NCBI GenBank assembly: GCA_037176845.1
Contig: JAYKXP010000314.1
Location: 1 to 28,320 of the forward strand
Length of the DNA: 28,320 nt
Source: Paramarasmius palmivorus
Taxonomy: Eukaryota > Basidiomycota > Agaricomycetes > Agaricales > Marasmiaceae
Direction of reading: 5' to 3'
In this document: positions 26,977 through 28,320 of the stretch, piece by piece
Numbering within the stretch: the first letter of the stretch is position 1
Layout of the letters: each line of letters begins with the position of its first letter
Notes under the pieces: generated by a model
What the model saw: the letters and a program-made list of their open reading frames with translations, nothing else
The model's database searches: none
Told to the model about the DNA's origin: nothing
Position numbers and translations under genes: made by a program

Positions 26977-27264
26977 ATGCAATTGTCCGAGGCGGGTTGG
27001 ACACTATTCAAACCAGATGACATTTGTCACGCCCAACTCCAATCACTCATGGAAAAATTGTGCTACGCCCAATGGTACGAAAAAATTACAGTCAGGCACA
27101 ACAATTACTTCATGCGGTATGTCCAAGCATCCTCTGTTGGAATACATCCACTGCTGCACGCAAAGTTGATGTTGGACAACGCGACCATCCTCGGCAAGTC
27201 TCTGGGCCAGATTTCTGTCGCAAGTGAGCCTTCAACATCTTCTAGGGCTGTAGGACAGCGATAG
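26977..27264 (+). CDS. Hypothetical open frame, doubtful
   Basis: This is a 95-codon frame with protein-like composition (WTLFKPDDICHAQLQSLMEK, HPLLHAKLMLDNATILGKSL) and a helical, amphipathic look, but no known motif, signal peptide or splice partner. It could be one exon of a gene, or a relic of the repeat-rich right arm. Confidence 0.25.
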   Translation: MQLSEAGWTLFKPDDICHAQLQSLMEKLCYAQWYEKITVRHNNYFMRYVQASSVGIHPLLHAKLMLDNATILGKSLGQISVASEPSTSSRAVGQR

Positions 27265-27300
27265 GAGGCACTTGTACACCTTCAAGCCTGTTGGTAAGCC

Positions 27301-27741
27301 TCAGTATGCCCTCCCTGCTGGAAAGGGCCTAGTATATTGTTCCGCCTGCCTTAGACAAATGTCCGGAGAACTTGACCGGGTTTTGCGTTCAGTGGTGAAA
27401 CGGCTGGGGAGCGGAAGGTCTGGATTGGACTGAGTCCCATTTGAGCGCTTGAGGACGAATCCGCCATCGAAGTAATGAGATAGCCGGTCGTGTTTTCCCT
27501 TCTCCTTCATCAGCGCGATCTCGTGCGTAACATAGTGCCACTCGGGTCCCTGTCTATGGCCAATTCGTTTATGTGTCAGAAGATGTAAGGCTTGACACAC
27601 GGAATGACTGGGAATAAGTTCGGCGTCCCCGCAATTTCTTCTGGTGCAACTCTTCCAGATGTTGACGGCCTCTCTTTTCTCTCCTTCTCGCACCACACCT
27701 ATGGACATGGTCATCAGATCGTATCCATCAATGTAGACCAA
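27301..27741 (-). CDS. Hypothetical open frame, doubtful
   Basis: A 146-codon minus-strand frame. The middle section (GPEWHYVTHEIALMKEKGKH, then LSHYFDGGFVLKRSNG) reads like a folded domain, whereas the end is S/R/T-rich. I do not recognise the family. Nothing nearby continues it. It may be a real exon or a transposon remnant. Confidence 0.3.
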   Translation of the reverse strand: MVYIDGYDLMTMSIGVVREGEKREAVNIWKSCTRRNCGDAELIPSHSVCQALHLLTHKRIGHRQGPEWHYVTHEIALMKEKGKHDRLSHYFDGGFVLKRSNGTQSNPDLPLPSRFTTERKTRSSSPDICLRQAEQYTRPFPAGRAY

Positions 27742-28320
27742 TGATGTTTCGTATTACTCTGCCTCATGCTTCCAATGTCTGTCATTTCTTGCGAGCATTC
27801 TTGCGCCGCTACAGAATGACCTCACGTTGGTAGCCGAGGAAAGTCAATTGCGTTAGTAACCATAGCAATTCCAAAATATAATATCACATGTAGTATCTCT
27901 GCGCCTTTTGTTTGGCAGATTCTCGTCGTGCTTGGGAATTTTGTGGACCTTTTTTCCGAGGCATGATGGTGGGCAAATGAAAGAAGCGCGTGTGTAAGCG
28001 CCCTGTTCTCGTTTTCAATCTTGACGAGCTAATGCTACCAGGCCTGGCTGTGTAAGATAGCCTGTTTTCTATCGTACAACGTCAATACAGGCATAGAGAA
28101 AGAATACGAGGCAAAGCCGTGTTGGAAATCGTATGGTCAGACAATGCTCCTGGCCGGTTTCGGGGTGGTAGATCTGTAGTATGCGAGCAATACACGATGG
28201 ACCATATAAGACGTTGTCTCACATATAACCTATGCCCAAAAATTGAATATAAAGTCATGTTGCGGTCAAAAGGTACAGTATGTCATAATATTGCGGTGCA
28301 CAAATCGATGTAGATGGGGG
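27742..28320. other. No gene recognised at the right edge
   Basis: Mixed composition with a short plus frame at 28119-28313 that lacks any motif. Sequence continues beyond the window, so a gene could begin or end just outside. Confidence 0.4.

Overview
The window looks like nuclear DNA of a filamentous basidiomycete, most likely an Agaricomycete. The supporting evidence is many very short spliceosomal introns (about 46-70 nt) with CTAAC/CTGAC-like branch points, three copies of a multi-pass membrane protein of a type I know as a large uncharacterised agaricomycete family, and a decayed element resembling the KDZ transposons that are abundant in these fungi. No rRNA, tRNA or CRISPR locus was recognised.

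Layout. Positions 1-6791 hold no gene I can support: low-complexity blocks (C-rich, GT-rich, poly-T/poly-A), one stretch with odd dinucleotide order, a few unassigned open frames and relics of a dispersed repeat. Positions 6792-18882 are the gene-bearing core. It holds three intact paralogues of a seven-helix membrane protein (A 6792-8344, B 13917-15454, C 17341-18882), each with 10 exons whose phases match and whose lengths nearly match. Between A and B lies an 8-exon gene (8591-9897) that joins, in one open frame, a PARP-type zinc finger and a UPF0045/ECM15 (thiamine-binding-like) domain. That gene uses a GC-AG intron and a 5-nt exon. About 4 kb of gene-free sequence (9898-13916) and about 1.9 kb (15455-17340) separate the other copies.

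Positions 19204-19850 (minus strand) are a truncated, frameshifted copy of the splicing factor CLF1/Crooked-neck that still carries an intron. Positions 20191-21428 are a tandem array of about 31 units of 38 nt, organised as 114-nt trimers, each unit carrying an imperfect GGTG-N6-CACC palindrome. Immediately beyond it, 21482-23526 (minus) is a KDZ-like transposase-type gene broken by at least four frame changes and a stop. The rest, to 28320, contains only unassigned fragments.

How the parts relate. The membrane-protein copies form a local gene family made by duplication, with B and C apparently the more recent pair. Their function is unknown. The zinc-finger gene is a separate housekeeping-like locus caught between copies. 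The right half is repeat-rich and has captured or inherited gene fragments. All exon models come from reading splice signals and comparing paralogues by eye. No searches were run.
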